A DNA stretch of 64,000 bases from Ascochyta rabiei (GCF_004011695.2 NC_082419.1:1426001-1490000); one strand, 5' to 3'; counted from the first letter of the stretch, positions 20,880 to 33,729 are shown. Numbers and translations are program-made. Notes: generated by a model from the sequence alone, not told the origin.

Positions 20880-23260
20880 ATGGACGGCAACAGTGGCACC
20901 TCCGGCGACGCTCCAGCCGTGGGGCGGGTGCGAAAACGGGCACCAGAGGCGTGCACTTTCTGCCGTCGACGAAAAGCGCGTAGCTTCCCATGCGCAACCG
21001 TGTCGCGGGCTGACTGTCTCAGATCAAGTGCAGCACTGAACGGCCTTCGTGTGCGAATTGCAAGACTCATGGCATGACTTGCAACTATGAACCTATCGAT
21101 GATGCTGTTCGTGCGCGGACTAGCCGTCCAAGCAAGGTGCCACGGATGGAGAAGTCGACTGAGCAGCCTGCACCTGCACCCACGCCGAGAGCGAAATCTA
21201 TCTCTGATGACAATTCTTCTCGCTCTAACGTAGACTCTGTTAGTCGAGCTAACAGCGTGTCTCGTATTGTGCTTTCTTCGAATGGCATGCCCAGCTACCA
21301 CGGGCGCACGAGCACGCTGTTCGAAGAGAGCTATCAAGACCGATCCACTCCTGAGGCGAACGCCAGAATGCCTGAAGAGTGGGTTGAGAAGGGATTAATA
21401 GCTGAAGCTGCTTGTCAACGTCAACTTGAGGATGTCAACTTTCGTCTTGGTAAACTCGATTTTGACGGCGTTGAGCCTGAACTGGGCCAGCACTTGTTGT
21501 CTCTGCATTGGAATCGACAGCACCATTCATTCCTTATCACATACCGACCCGCATTCATGCGAGACATGGCGTGCAAAGGTCCAAACTTCTCTAAGCTCCT
21601 TCTCAACGCTATCTTCTTCAGCGCGTCCAAATTCAGTCCGCGTCGCGAGCTACGACGCGATGCAGACGACGTACGTACTGCTGGCTGGCAGTTCCGTGAA
21701 CGCGTTCGGGGGCTGTTGGGTGGGGCTCTAGACAAGAGCGATATCACCACGATCCAGGCGTTGTTGATTATGACTAACTCCCTATTCGCATTGGGCGATG
21801 AACGCAGCGCTGCTTGGCTGTACGCTGGTCTCGCGTTCCGTATGATCGTTGACTTGGGCATTCACGTGGATAAGGCAGGCCTTACCACGAATCGCAAGTT
21901 CTCAGACGAAGATCTTGAGATCCGGAGACGTGTGTTTTGGGCCGCTTTCGGTGAGCCGAACGTATATTTTCGAGATACTCCACTGACTCAAGGACAGTCG
22001 TCGACAAGATACAGAGTTTGTATCAAGGCCGACCAGTGACCATCAAGGAATCCGACACGTTAGTACCTATCAAGTTTCTCGACACATACGAAGAACTCGA
22101 ACACTGGACTCCTTTGGCCTACTCCACCCAATTAAGCGTAGCTTATTCGGGATCGCCGGCATACAGTATATCTACTTTCAAAAACTTGTGCCAACTGTCG
22201 GTCATACTTTCTGACATTCTCAGCACAATCTACACAGAGCGAAGTTCCGACAAAAGCCCAGCGGAGCTATCCACTAAGCTAGAGAGTATACACTCGACAT
22301 TACAAACATGGTACCGCAACCTGCCTAGCCACCTTGGCGCCGATATGAGCAAACTACCGGTGACTCCGCCTCCGCACGTGTTGAGTTTGCAGTCAGTGTC
22401 ACTCTGAACCACATCGTTCATGAGCTAATTTCGACAGTGCCATGTACCATGTGCTTTTGATACTATTGCATCACCCGTTTGTTGCCGACGGTCACCTCTA
22501 CAGCACTTCCCGCAGCATCTCAGTGAATTCATTGATGTGCTGCGCCACAGCAGCTAACGACATCGTGCATCTTCTGCGGGTGTTTGATAAAGCTTTCAGC
22601 GTGCGCAGGGCCCCTTATCTCATATCGTATGCAACGTACGTCGCTGCCACGATACATGCGCGCATAGCAGCAAAGCGTGGCCCGGGGTCGGATGCGCATA
22701 GCAGTCTTGCTGCGTGTCTCGCTGTTTTCCAGGAAAACCAGGAGACCAATCCGGCTGTCCGACGTGCGAACGCTCTCGTTCAGAATCTAATGAAGAGACT
22801 TGGGGTGCGCATGCACAGCATTGACGAGTGCCGCATCCACAAAGACGTCAGTGGCGGTAACCAGCGTCAGTCCCCAGAGTCACTCACTAACACATCGCTG
22901 GGTCGTGGGCCGAGCCTGCAAGGTCTCGACATTGACGGCATCATACAGAGCTTCGTACGCGAGCAGGAGAATGCACAAATGACACAAGCAGGCACACCTG
23001 ACCATACTGCAGCGAACACCGCGGCACCGACGCCCATGCTGCCGCCGCGGGCTTCCACTGTCACTGGGGATGTTCTCGAGGCCAGCAATCACGATGTGGG
23101 GCCCCTAACCTACGACTACAATGGGTCGTGGCTAGGGCAAGGTCAGCATCAGATGTATGGAGATGCGTCAGTGCCTGTCGATGACTTATACTACGGGTTC
23201 AATAGCGCTGCTCTGGATAGCTTTCCCATCACGCCGTTTCTTGAGTGGAATACGATGTGA
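20880..23260 (+). CDS. Zn2Cys6 fungal transcription factor
   Basis: Four exons (20880-20975, 21023-21950, 21998-22391, 22438-23260) give 746 residues. The N-terminus carries a perfect CX2CX6CX6CX2CX6C binuclear zinc cluster (Cys25, 28, 35, 42, 45, 52), but only if a 47-nt intron with a GC donor (GCGCGT at 20976) and normal CAG acceptor is removed between Lys32 and Ile33. Retaining it would end the protein after 65 codons. The middle region has the fungal-specific transcription factor domain: LSLHWNRQHHSFLITYRPAF, SAAWLYAGLAFRMIVDLGIH and RRRVFWAAF, a pattern seen in NirA-like regulators. The C-terminal part is low in features and probably activating. Introns 2 and 3 are GT-AG and restore AAFVVDKIQSLYQGRP and LHAMYHVLLILLHHPF. 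The target is unknown; the divergent Ctp1-like carrier is the natural candidate. Confidence 0.88.
20976..21022 (+). other. Non-canonical GC-AG intron in DNA-binding domain
   Basis: The sequence after codon AAA (Lys32) is GCGCGTAG and the intron ends CTCAG. No GT donor nearby restores the reading frame. An intron at this site (after CRRRK) is common in this family, so the donor probably changed from GT to GC. Confidence 0.75.
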
Positions 23261-25199
23261 TGCGCCGAGTGTCGTGTTATTGCGCCAAAGCTGCGTGGAA
23301 GTAATGTGCCGACTCTGTGTGGAAGTTTCAATGCTCCAACCATAATTACAACTTGCCAGAGAGCGAACAGTTGGATGGTCACCTTCCCCGCGGGCTCTGA
23401 CTGATGAGATCGAGCAGCAGTACATCGCTGCTGTGCGCTAGACTCGCCCTTTGCCATTTGCGCATAGCCTTGCTGGACCTAATAGCGCAATCATTTACAG
23501 GACAGTTCGAATGAGCTCCATATACAACTATATTGTGCCTGAATAATTTTTAGGCCCACACCAATCCGATCTGGTTGAATCGTTGATCTCGGCAGCGGTG
23601 TCCACAGCGTCGAACTGGACATACAACCAAGAAAACCAGTTATCAGTCAGCCTTGTCTTGAGCATGGAGGCGTAGTGGAGCACGATTTTAAAACACTGAA
23701 GCAAACGGATAAGTACCAAATCCCAATTCGATCTACAACCCGTCAGGATGCTTGAGGTACACATGGCATCAGGATGCTACTGCGACGTACCACACTGCAA
23801 GATTGTACACTGTGATAATGTACGTTAAATCGATAATATATCGACTGTTCCATCACGCAGAATATTGAGAACTCGCGCGAAGAGGAAAGACTTGCGAAGA
23901 GTGCCCAGCGTAGTCCTGATATACGTTCGGAACATGCAATGCTGACAGGGACATGGAAAAGATGCTGACTTCCAAGGAAGAGGGTGAGATTGACGAGATG
24001 TGAGAGATGAGAGAAGTGGGTTAAGTTGAGCTTGGAGCTGGAGCGAGGTAAGTCGTGAGCTCTCAGTGCGGTGGCGGTGAGATATGTCAAAATAGCATGC
24101 GTTGAGGCTTCAGTGGTGAAACGGATTAAGGCTGGCGGTCAGCGTTGGCGGTATCATCGCGACTGCCCTGCTATCCTTGTCGTTATGTCAAGACGAGCCC
24201 ACCATTTTCTGCAGGCCGGAGATTACCAAATCTACCACGGTAAATCTGCTTTCAATATACACATGGAGAGGCAATGACAGCACGACCCGCTTCCAAGACT
24301 TCATCGTCCATTACAATACCCTGCCGCAGTTTGAGCCTGCAGATAGCCAGAGCGCACTTGAGCAGCTCGAAGACTGCTTATGTGTGAGGGACTGTCGGAT
24401 TTTGTCCTCTCAATTAGTTGCAGGACGGCCGATGATGTTGACAATGGCAGCTCAGCTTCGCTTTCGAATCCATTCTACCGATGGGCTTGAGGGCTTGCTC
24501 TCATCTACGCTCTAGATGCAATATCGTTATCAACCCTGCTGGCGCAATCCATCTCCAGTCTACTACGCGTTCAGGCTGGTGGCAAATCACTGTGGGGCTG
24601 GCAGTTCGCGTGACTGAAGTCACGTCCTGAGTCTTGACGGAGATGCAACAAACCCAAGATACCGGCTGAGTAGAGACAGGAAGATGAAAATGGTACGTTT
24701 GTGCGATATCGGACTGGCGAGTCGTTCTATCTTGCCCAATGACTAAGTGGTACGGTGGGCGAACGACGAACTGACCAAAATTCACTTGGAGGCTGGTGCG
24801 CACCACGTTTGGACGGCTCGTCGTGATCAGAGGGACTTCGTCATTGCTGCTACCGCGTGTCATACAAATATGGCTGTTGTTTACCTTGGCTAATATCGAT
24901 TCGGGAATGCGGATGTCATAAGCTTATTGCGCTTTGAGATGGTTCAAACGGGTGATATCTTGAGGACAGATCATGTGTCCGCTCGGCAGAGGACACAGGA
25001 AGTAGTGTACTACACTGTTGCAGTAGGCCACGTTACAAGGCTGGGGAATATACTGATCGCGCGTACTTCACGTCGACGGCGACGTAGACCAAGTCGTACG
25101 ACTGGCCAGCAGTTTCTGGACAAACAGAGGACTAATCCTGACCATGAGATGTCATTGCAAGATCAGATAGCATACTTGACTTGTATTGCTGCCTGCAAG
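23261..25199. other. Intergenic, no supported gene
   Basis: About 1.9 kb of moderate composition. Several frames of 60-165 codons on both strands lack family features, signal peptides or splice-linked extensions. I see nothing else definable. Confidence 0.5.
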
Positions 25200-27339
25200 C
25201 TACGTATCAAAACACTGGCAATCGCTGATATCGCCACCGATGCGCCATCCACTCACCAACGTGGGACACTTCCAACCCACGTCAACACTAGAACATTGAA
25301 ACAGCAAGTTCCACAGCCTCTCCATCGTGTAGCCAAAATCGGGCGCACTCATCGAGTCGGGCCGTCCTTGCAGATTGCTGGGTTGATGCGCCGGGTTGTT
25401 TTCGTCAACAAAGGCCTGCCATAAATCATGGTATATGTCCTTGTTGATACCACGGATTCGTGCGGCAGAGACAATGAACTGGCCCTTGTAGCTAAGCAGG
25501 ACGTTCTCGCAGGTCGTTGAGTTGTACATCTGCTTGCAGACCTGCGGAATGAATTGTAAGTTGTCTTGCCAGCCGAACCTGTCACTGCAATTCCCATACT
25601 CGCAGAGGCGGCCAGGCCATCCGAGGTTGAGAAATCCAGTCTGGGCACGGTCGTAGTAGTTGCTGACGTGGGTGTAGAATTCCCTTGGGTTGTGTATACC
25701 AGCTTGTAGGAATATGGTCTGTCTTGCAAGGTCGTGCCACCTGTTCAGGATATGATTGAGGAATGTTTCACCTTCTCGTCCCACGTTTGGTAGTGTGGTG
25801 ATATTATGGGCGCCTGTTTGCTCCTTGACGTAAGCGTTGTTGGCCTCGCTGTCCTTGATGTAGATTGTAACGTGTGCATCAGAAAGAGCTGGCATGCTCT
25901 GCAGGTGGGTGACAAGCTTGCGCACTTCGTCGATAGGCTCTTTGTACATGCTCAGCACGATCTCCACGGGTAGTTGCGGAACGTAATTTTGATCAAGGAG
26001 GACCGGACTGCGACGCTCTTGTCGCTCAGTGAAATTCAAGATTCCATACGCCGCCCAAAGTGAGGCTATGCTGATACCAAACAAATACTTGCTGAACGGG
26101 TTGCCTGGGGAGCTTGACTTCAAAGCTGGCACTGCGGAATGGTGTGTCTCCTCTGTGAAATCGATCGTATCGCTATCTTCTGCCGATAGCGCCGAGGGTG
26201 AGTTTACGAGCTCATATGTGCTCAGGGCATTCCACGGATTCTGCGAGCAACGGTTCGTTGCAGAGACGTAAGCGCTGCTGCCTATACACATTATTGCAAG
26301 CGGGAAGCAGCAGAACTGGTAGATGTTCGTATATGAGCGGGCTGTCAATAGTGTCGAATAGCTCCCTACAATGCCAGTGAGAAGAGTAAGGGTCAAAGCA
26401 TCCCAGAGACGATCCACTGGAGCACCGACAGTTTGGAAAGACGTGTCAGCTGGCTCGCTGTACAGAGGAAGTATTATCGAATTTCCCAGTAGCATCGCTA
26501 CAGCGGATGCCGACGCATTAAGAGCGAGCAATGGAATGCTTCTGACCTTGAAGGCAAAAGCCTGATTGCCTGTTTCGAAGACCGTTATCCAAGCTATGCC
26601 AATCAGCGCGCCTGCAACAACATGCAAGCTTGTCGGAATCACGTCTTCCGCAACTACATCTGGATGGTGTATGATGACCAGCTTCCGCAGGGCCCGGGCA
26701 ACTCCAGCAAGCAGCATGGCCATGATTGATGTTGCTAGGTTCGGCACGGTGAGTCGATACTCTGTGAATAGAAGCGCCGCGCTCGCGAACGCGATTAGGC
26801 TGACACGAAGTAGTTCGGCGTGTGTGTGGGGTATTGCGTGGGTGATGTGAAGGTACAGGTCTTCAGCGAAGAAGGCTATGAGCTGGACAACGTCAGTAGG
26901 GTGACGAGGATGTGTAACAAGCGCAGATGTATCTTACAGTGATCATGACCAAGACTGGTAAGTTATAGAAGTGCAACGTCGCTTGCAGAATACATATTGT
27001 AGATAAAGACGTGAAGCATAGTGATGTTGCGAGGAGTGCTATCCCTCTTGTCATCGACCTCGAGGGCTGTGATGCACCACGGACAAGCCTCTGAACATAT
27101 CTCCATGCCGGGCGCGGCTGCAATGTCAAGATGGCAGCGATGGCAAGCTGAGTGAAGTAGATTTGTAGGGGAAAATGCATGTTTTGCTCCACTAGTAGAT
27201 GCCTTGCGCTCAGCAGTGAAATACTAGCGCACATGACCCATATGAGGGGTCTGTAAACACGGACAGCGTTACACGTAGCAAGCCGAGAACTGCATAGCAT
27301 CTGTATGCGACTTTTCCCCCAGTATGCATGTGGTATCAT
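25200..27339 (-). CDS. Multi-pass membrane protein with C-terminal DUF3431
   Basis: Two exons: 27339-26938 (134 codons, tentative ATG at 27339) and 26882-25200, with a 55-nt GT-AG intron in phase; the product is about 694 residues. Residues from about 435 match DUF3431, a fungal domain of unknown function: PVEIVLSMYKEP, VTIYIKDSEANN, LPNVGREGETFLNHIL, IFLQAGIHNPREFY and GQFIVSAARIRG. It has the look of a glycosyltransferase-like fold, but activity is unproven. The first 400 residues contain about ten hydrophobic segments (for example LHVVAGALIGIAWITVF, ALTLTLLTGIVGSYSTLL, YLFGISIASLWAAYGILNF), reminiscent of nucleotide-sugar or triose-phosphate transporter folds. That would place the DUF3431 domain at a Golgi or plasma membrane. 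The transporter-like reading is inference from hydrophobicity only. The 5' end could extend upstream into another exon. Confidence 0.8.
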
Positions 27340-28541
27340 TGTCGATCGGGGTAGTGTAGGTGGACGGCGGACAGGGGACGACGAAGGCACAACGGACAGG
27401 GGATTGGCTGGCAGTAGCTTGCAACGATGTCTTCGGAGATGTGGGCGTCAATGCCACCCTAAGTTACTTCGCGCATCGGGCCCAGAGCGGCGGCGTGAGG
27501 CGATGTTGTGGTGTACGTGCACGGTGTTGGAGAAACGATGCGCTCAGGAACCGCGGGTCCACAAAACAATGGACGGTGTCGCGCGCGCGTGGTTCGCTGG
27601 CTGCGGAGCGGACGCGCACGGATGACTAAGATAATAGTGTGGCTGTACCCCTTCACGCCTTCGGTCAACGCTCCCGAGGAACCATCACCAAGACCAAAAC
27701 ACTTGAACTTCAATCTGTCAGCCGCACGCAGCTGAAAAGGCTCCGCAGCCGTGCCATAATCGAGATCAAGCGAGGAAGTGCTCAAGCACGTTGAGAGGCT
27801 AGCTGACTGACGCAACAGAGCCAACGGTTACACCGCCCGCTCTTCTATGTGAGTAGCACAAGCTGTAATTTGATCTGCAGCGTCACAGCCTGGCTCAGCC
27901 TCATCAGTGCCCCTTACTGTTGACACCAAACATTCGTGCACCCGTCAGCCACCTCGCTAGGCAACATAGCCTTGTTCTGCACGACGGAAAATTATACGTC
28001 CCTTTCTATCAGCTTTCGAAGATGGCTTGCCGTAATGGGCCAATTTCCTGACTCTCCTAGTTGGTCTTCCATACCATTGCGTTACCATGAGTCGCTTTGA
28101 TAACAAGGTTGATAACAAGGTTGATTGATCGTATGAGCAGCATAGCGAACTTGGTGTAAGTCAGTGACCCAGCCCGTCATTACATCAAAGCAGGTTAAAC
28201 ACTGAAGCCTCCTGACTGGCGCTCGAGATGCGCTGCATTTCATGGTGTGATGGATCTTGCTGCGAGCTTGCAATGACAGAAGACCTGACAAAGTGGACAA
28301 TACCAGTCTGGTCTGTACACAATTGATCAGACTGAGAGCAAACACTTCTGAATGTTGCAAGATGCACAGATGCAGTAGATCAATCGGTACAACTCTCATA
28401 TCCACTACGTATGGCTTGGCAGGACGTAGCTCAGAGGAGCTCTAAATAGACGCGACTCTTCAAACGAATGTTTCAAATAGGAAATCTGCACAACCCGATC
28501 AACCACTTCCAGCTCATCGCCATGACAGTCAGGTACAGAAT
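27340..28541. other. Intergenic, no supported gene
   Basis: The GC-rich first 500 bases probably contain the promoter of the DUF3431 gene. Basic, Arg-rich frames at 27305-27824 on both strands look like composition artefacts. The rest has no gene features. Confidence 0.5.
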
Positions 28542-28992
28542 CTAAACCAGCTTGAAGGAGTTCCACTGGCCCCTCTCAATGCAAGATCCACCTGAAACTC
28601 CGAGAGTGTTTCCGTTGCAGTCACCACCCGAGTAGACTGTTTGTGCACAACCGTTAGTGACTGTACCTCAATCGACAGAAGAGAGTGTTGCTTACGTTTG
28701 CTGGCCAGGAATCCAGCAGTGTTGACGAAGAATGCACCAGTCTGGCTGTCGATGTTGATGCACCTTCCCGAGACGGGGGCCGCATGGAACAGAATGGCGT
28801 TGTCGTTGCGGCTACGATACTTGTTAGAAAATATCACTAGAAACGGAAGGCTTGGTCTTACCAGTCCTCGAAGTTGCGGTACTGGTTGAACTTGACGTTG
28901 TCCCTAACGCCCAGAGCAGAGCCTTCAGAGGCTGGCTGTGGCATGGCCAGAGCGGGGATAGCAAGAGCAGCGGCAACGATGAGGAACTTCAT
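28542..28992 (-). CDS. Small secreted four-cysteine protein
   Basis: Three exons (28992-28862, 28811-28696, 28636-28542) give 113 residues; introns are 50 and 59 nt with GT-AG ends. The signal peptide is MKFLIVAAALAIPALA, with cleavage likely after Ala16. The mature part has four cysteines (positions 44, 61, 89, 101) and reads VKFNQYRNFEDC, SGRCINIDSQTGA, LYSGGDCNGNTLGV and GGSCIERGQW. Four cysteines could form two disulfides. No enzyme motif is present. Small size, secretion and even cysteines fit the general profile of fungal effector or defence-type secreted proteins, but the role is inference. It is isolated, with more than 1 kb of empty sequence on one side and almost 4 kb on the other. 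Confidence 0.85.
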
Positions 28993-31900
28993 TTTGCTTT
29001 GGTTGGGATGTTGGAAAATTTAGAATTTGGATAGTGTTGTTTGTGTTGTTTGTGTTGGTAGTGAATTGATTGAGTTGAAGGATGTGATGTTCTGAGTTTT
29101 TGGGCTTGTGCTGCTCTGTCTTTTATACACTTCCGCAAGACAGCCAAGCATGCTACTGACAGTAAAGTCCGAGAAAGACATTGGATCGTCTACTGTGGAC
29201 CACATCCAGTGGTGGACATGTCCAAAATTAGCGGTCAGCATAGCTCTCCACCTCTTTCACTAGCTGACCTTTCCTCAATAGGCGCCTGGAAGGCCAATTC
29301 CTGGCAAATTGGGCTGCGAGAAACACAACCGAGCGAGAAGAAGGATAGATTCCGTACCCCGTGATGTCATTTGCATTGGGGGCTACTACATGAATCAGCC
29401 TTACGCAGGAACCTTGAAACATAGCTTATGTCAGATTGCAAAAGTGTCAAACCAGACAGGCAAGATCTGGTTGCACAGCTTGCTGGTTGATGGTTTACGG
29501 ATAAAAAGGTACGACGAAGGATCGGAACTGGGGGGCAAGATCTTGTTTCCTGATTGGAGGACATCTTGTACGCGAGGTTTAGACGCCGGAATGCCAGTAG
29601 GTTTTAACATTCAATCAGAGACCTGACCAGTAGCATCCGCCGACACCGAGCACTTTACGTCAAAATGTCTCGGATGTGATGTTGGATGTGGTACAACTGC
29701 GCTAACATTTGCTCTAAGGTTAGGCCGCTCGCCAAAGCGCAGTCTTGAAGAGTGGGTCGTGGTGGAGTGTGGCTTAAAGCCAAACCAGCAATGACATCCC
29801 ATAGAATCGAGTATCGAGGGAGGTTAGAGTAAGATAAACACCAGGGACATGTCACAGTGAAACACACCATGAGGGGCGGACTCGAAATTTTGTGATTAGG
29901 ACTGAGAGTCTGTTCATAAAACCTACTACCTTCTGTGAACTCGACATTTGAAGGCGAACTGCTCAGTAGTCACGGCATATTACAGTGTGATCTCTCTTGA
30001 GTTTGTTGTAGTGTAAAACTACCACGCCAGATTGGGAAATTCGCGGACGGATGAAGTGGAGCGGAACCTAATATCACAAGCGGTGAATTTGCAATGTGGC
30101 ACAGCAAAAGTAAGATGACGGAACGCGGTATTGACTGGTCAACAGCGAAAACCGCAGCAACGCTAAAATAAGGAAGCTGGGCCGCAGGGCTACAGTGAGG
30201 CACAGTGCAGACCACACGATATGCCAGATCTAAGAAAAGCGGAAGCCATAGCAAGATCGGCATAGGTGATCAGGCTGCCGATCTGCGGTAAGGCCCGCCA
30301 GAATCAAGCCATCGGGGTTAATCGCAACACCGAAGCCAAATTTGGCTGTGGATCTACCGTGAGGAACAGCAAAGGTGATACACCAGTGCTTACTGCGTCG
30401 GAAAAATTCAAGGCTCATCGAGACCAAGACTACCTACGTACCTACAGGATCAGCTCGTGCAGTATAGCAAACGTGAGGAAGTACGAATTGACATACTGTA
30501 GTGGCCCGATCGTACGCGCCAGGAAGTACAGAGAGCTGCGCTGCACAAGGGGTAGGTCCTGCACCGCCTGAATTGTGTGGGGGCCTGACCCAACCAGGCG
30601 GGCCGTGTCCAAGCGTGACCAGATCTTCACGCTGACATGCATCTGTGATCAACCATTCCACCCACAAAATCTATACTTCCTAGCCTTAATCTGTCAGCAG
30701 TCACATTGTGCTCAGAACTACAGGATAGAGCTGGCCGTACCCGCAAGATGGTCGCGTAGCCTATGGACAGATTCGACTCCAGAACCATCCTCTACGTCCT
30801 CCGTGCAGCTTCATGGGTACGATTTACCCTTCTCCAAGTACGTGGGGTGAAATTGCCGGGGTTCAAGTCCGATGGTACAAAGTTTCGGTGGGCGCGGCCC
30901 AAGTGATGAGGTTCCAGCAGTAGCGGTCATGGTTGGAAGAGTATCAAGACGGCTTGTCTCAATAAAATCGGTTAGCTCATTTGCGCGTGATTGTTCCATG
31001 CGGAGTAGGCATGAATGAAGGATTGTGAGAATTTCAAGGTAGTTGTAGGTGATGTCCGAAGGCTTTGCACAAGGCATCGATCTGACTAGCACCAATTGAC
31101 CAGGCATAGGGAACGCTTGTTTTGCGCAGTCTTAATTACCGTAATAAACAATTAACGACAAAGTCAGTATACTGAAGATTCTTGTGCTTAGAGAGCTTGA
31201 TGTTAACACAGACTCAATGGTTTCTTCTTAGTGTTGAAGGGTGTCTATACACACCAATTGCCCACAAAGAGGTGCATGTACATTTTCTAGTGTACAGAGT
31301 AAAATCTTCTTAGTAGCAAAGTAAAGAGAATGCAGCTGAATGGCATGATGCCATCTGACGGGTGTAAGGGCCTTCCTACCCGGGGTTTCCCTGCGCTTAG
31401 ATGGACCGGAACGCAGACTGCCAGCGTACAATTAACAAAAGCCTTGAAGTAGAATTGATTCCAGGCTGATCGCAATCATCTAATCGCAGCTGCTTTCCTT
31501 TATTATCTGACTGTTTCGTTGATTTAGGTTTACTCAAGCCGTCTTTGTCCAACGTCGATAGTTCACAGCTTCACTGCCCGCTTGCTTACCGAGATCTGCT
31601 TTCATTGGACACGACATCCTGCTGTTTCTCTACATTTTGTAAAGTCCACCTTCCACCGCAAAACACTGTGATCGAAAGTTCCCAACTTGCCTTCTATCAG
31701 TATGAAGAGGATTGATGTTTATGCAAAGCAGGAGGGATATAAACGGTTGTTATTTGTGTGTGCAAGACCCCAGATTGAAGCTAGGGTGTCGGTATTAATC
31801 GTCAGCATTATTTTAAAGAAGCATGCATGCATGCGTATACGAGTCAGGATTGTTCCCAGCAGTCGCACGGCATGAGCAAGGTGCTTGGGCTTCCATTCCA

Positions 31901-32809
31901 GTAATCCCTCGTTAAGTCTATGACCGCATTGGATGCTTGTTCCACAAGCATGAGTAATACACCCAACTACCCTCATAGTCAATAAGCATTTGCACTTCAT
32001 CAAATACAAAGCACGTGTACGTCTACTCCACAGTTGCGGTTGTAGATACCTTGTGTACACATACCTCTTTTTCCATTCTTGGTTTAGCAAGAATTCCTTA
32101 CCTTATAGACGGGACTAGGTACAGGGTAAAATCGCAACACGTCTCATGCTCATTAAACTACTACCCAACACTGACGTTTTTTTCTCCTCAATGCTGAGAT
32201 TTAGAGGTACTCAACATCCACAGTGTCTTAGCCGCCTCCTGCACGGTCTAATCAAAGTGATTCCTTTGCATGGTTTCTCTAAAAATCAAGCTGCAGGACG
32301 ATCTTATGCTACAGATTTACAGCGCGTTCGACTGTTTATTTGGGATTGGTCTGATCAACACCCTTCCTGCGGGCACTGTTTGTTGAGATGTACGCACAAC
32401 TTGAGTTGTACAAAACTTGGCACCGGCGGTAACATCGATGTACCGTCCAAGGTCGCTGTAACTGACAAGGAATGACCCAAAATGCGTTGGCCCGGCCGAT
32501 TAGTGCCTTGCGGATACTCCCGTGATACCTCATGGACGATTGTCTGGTGGGACAGAATGCTTAGATGTGTTCAAATTAAGAAATGGGTTTGGCAAGACAC
32601 AGATCTGCATCGCACATGGGGATTGAATGCATCATAGTGCAATAAGAATGGCTTTTGCAGACACAGGGTCCATGTCTTTGGCCAGATATAAAGTTGACGC
32701 TCGCCATTAATGGACTCCGTACTCGACACATATCACATCTCAAGAAGTCAGCCGCGCATAACAGCATCAACATATCCATAATTGCAAACGCACCTGAACT
32801 TCTTTCATA
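28993..32809. other. Long gene-free interval
   Basis: About 3.8 kb between two secreted-protein genes. No frame with family features, no clear repeats and no LTRs were seen. A B-box-like GGGTTCAAGTCC at 30859-30870 was checked for a tRNA and rejected. The interval may hold decayed transposons or long promoters; I cannot define them. Confidence 0.5.
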
Positions 32810-33729
32810 ATGGTTTCTTTCCGAAAGCTCTTCGTGTCGGCTGCAGCCCTCGCTGTCCCCGTATCTGCTTTCCTGACTCCAGCTCAAATTGTCAGCACCA
32901 TCAATGTCATTACGACTAAAAGCCAAGCACTCCAGGTTCCAGCGCAAAGTATCACTCTTCTCAACGCTCCCTTGATCGTTGTCGGACTTGGACCTTTGCC
33001 GGTAAGTGGCTATGTTTGTTCTCTCCTACTATCCTCGTCCTCAAGGTACAGGACCCCGCGAGGATATCTGAACAAAGTCTTGGTTGATTGCACAACCACT
33101 ATGAAGACAGCTTGACGGGTCTATGACAAGGGTACCAGCTAATGATCAGGCAGCAAATCATTTTTGGCTTTACAGACATCGTGGTTACGGCTACAGGCGC
33201 AATCGCGCAGCTGCCCGGCACACCTACTGTTTTGCCTGGAGCACCGAGTGATGCCATCTTTGATGCTTTTCGAGAGGTATATCTTTACTCTTTCTCAACA
33301 CAAGCACGAGTACTGCTAATCAAAACATCATATAGTTCGTCCGTGTCCACCAGGTCCTCTTAAACATTCTTATTGGCAAAGCCGGATTGTTCAACGCTGT
33401 GCCATTCATTGGTGCACCTGTTTCTGCCGCACTTCGCCAGATCGAGAAAGTTGTTGACGTGAGTACCCCTTCTCTATTAAAATGAGTGGTCAAGTTCTCC
33501 AACGTTGAGCATACTTGGGACTGATGTCATACAGGCGATTGCATTTGGCCTCATTAATTTAGTGCAGTCACGCGCTTCAGATCTGCAGGCGCAAGCCACG
33601 TCCCTAAAGGTGACTATTGATGTTGCTGTTGATTCGTACGACGGAATTTCTCTTGCTAAGCGCGAAATGTCTCGTCCTCTTAGATATGCCCGTCGCGAGG
33701 GATCTACCCCGGTTGCTGTTGCGGCCTGA
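32810..33729 (+). CDS. HsbA-like secreted protein
   Basis: Four exons (32810-33001, 33154-33276, 33336-33458, 33535-33729), all phase-0 junctions, give 210 residues. A signal peptide (MVSFRKLFVSAAALAVPVSA) is followed by an all-helical mature protein without cysteine. The pattern VSTINVITTKSQALQVPAQSI is typical of the hydrophobic surface-binding protein A / cell-wall galactomannoprotein family (PF12296). Aspergillus HsbA binds hydrophobic surfaces and recruits a secreted esterase; most members are uncharacterised. The C-terminal tail is basic (KREMSRPLRYARREGS) and lacks a GPI signal. Intron 1 is 152 nt, longer than the others, and its acceptor was chosen at GGCAG because it keeps the frame into QIIFGFTDIVVTATGAI. 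Family assignment is moderate, as no unique motif exists. Confidence 0.72.

Noticed and set aside
11766..23260. A dedicated itaconate or similar organic-acid biosynthetic cluster
   Set aside because: No decarboxylase, aconitase-like, polyketide synthase or major-facilitator exporter gene is present; the enzymes are of the housekeeping type.
30842..30885. tRNA gene suggested by GGGTTCAAGTCC (B-box-like)
   Set aside because: I could find no matching acceptor stem, A box or anticodon arm at proper spacing upstream.
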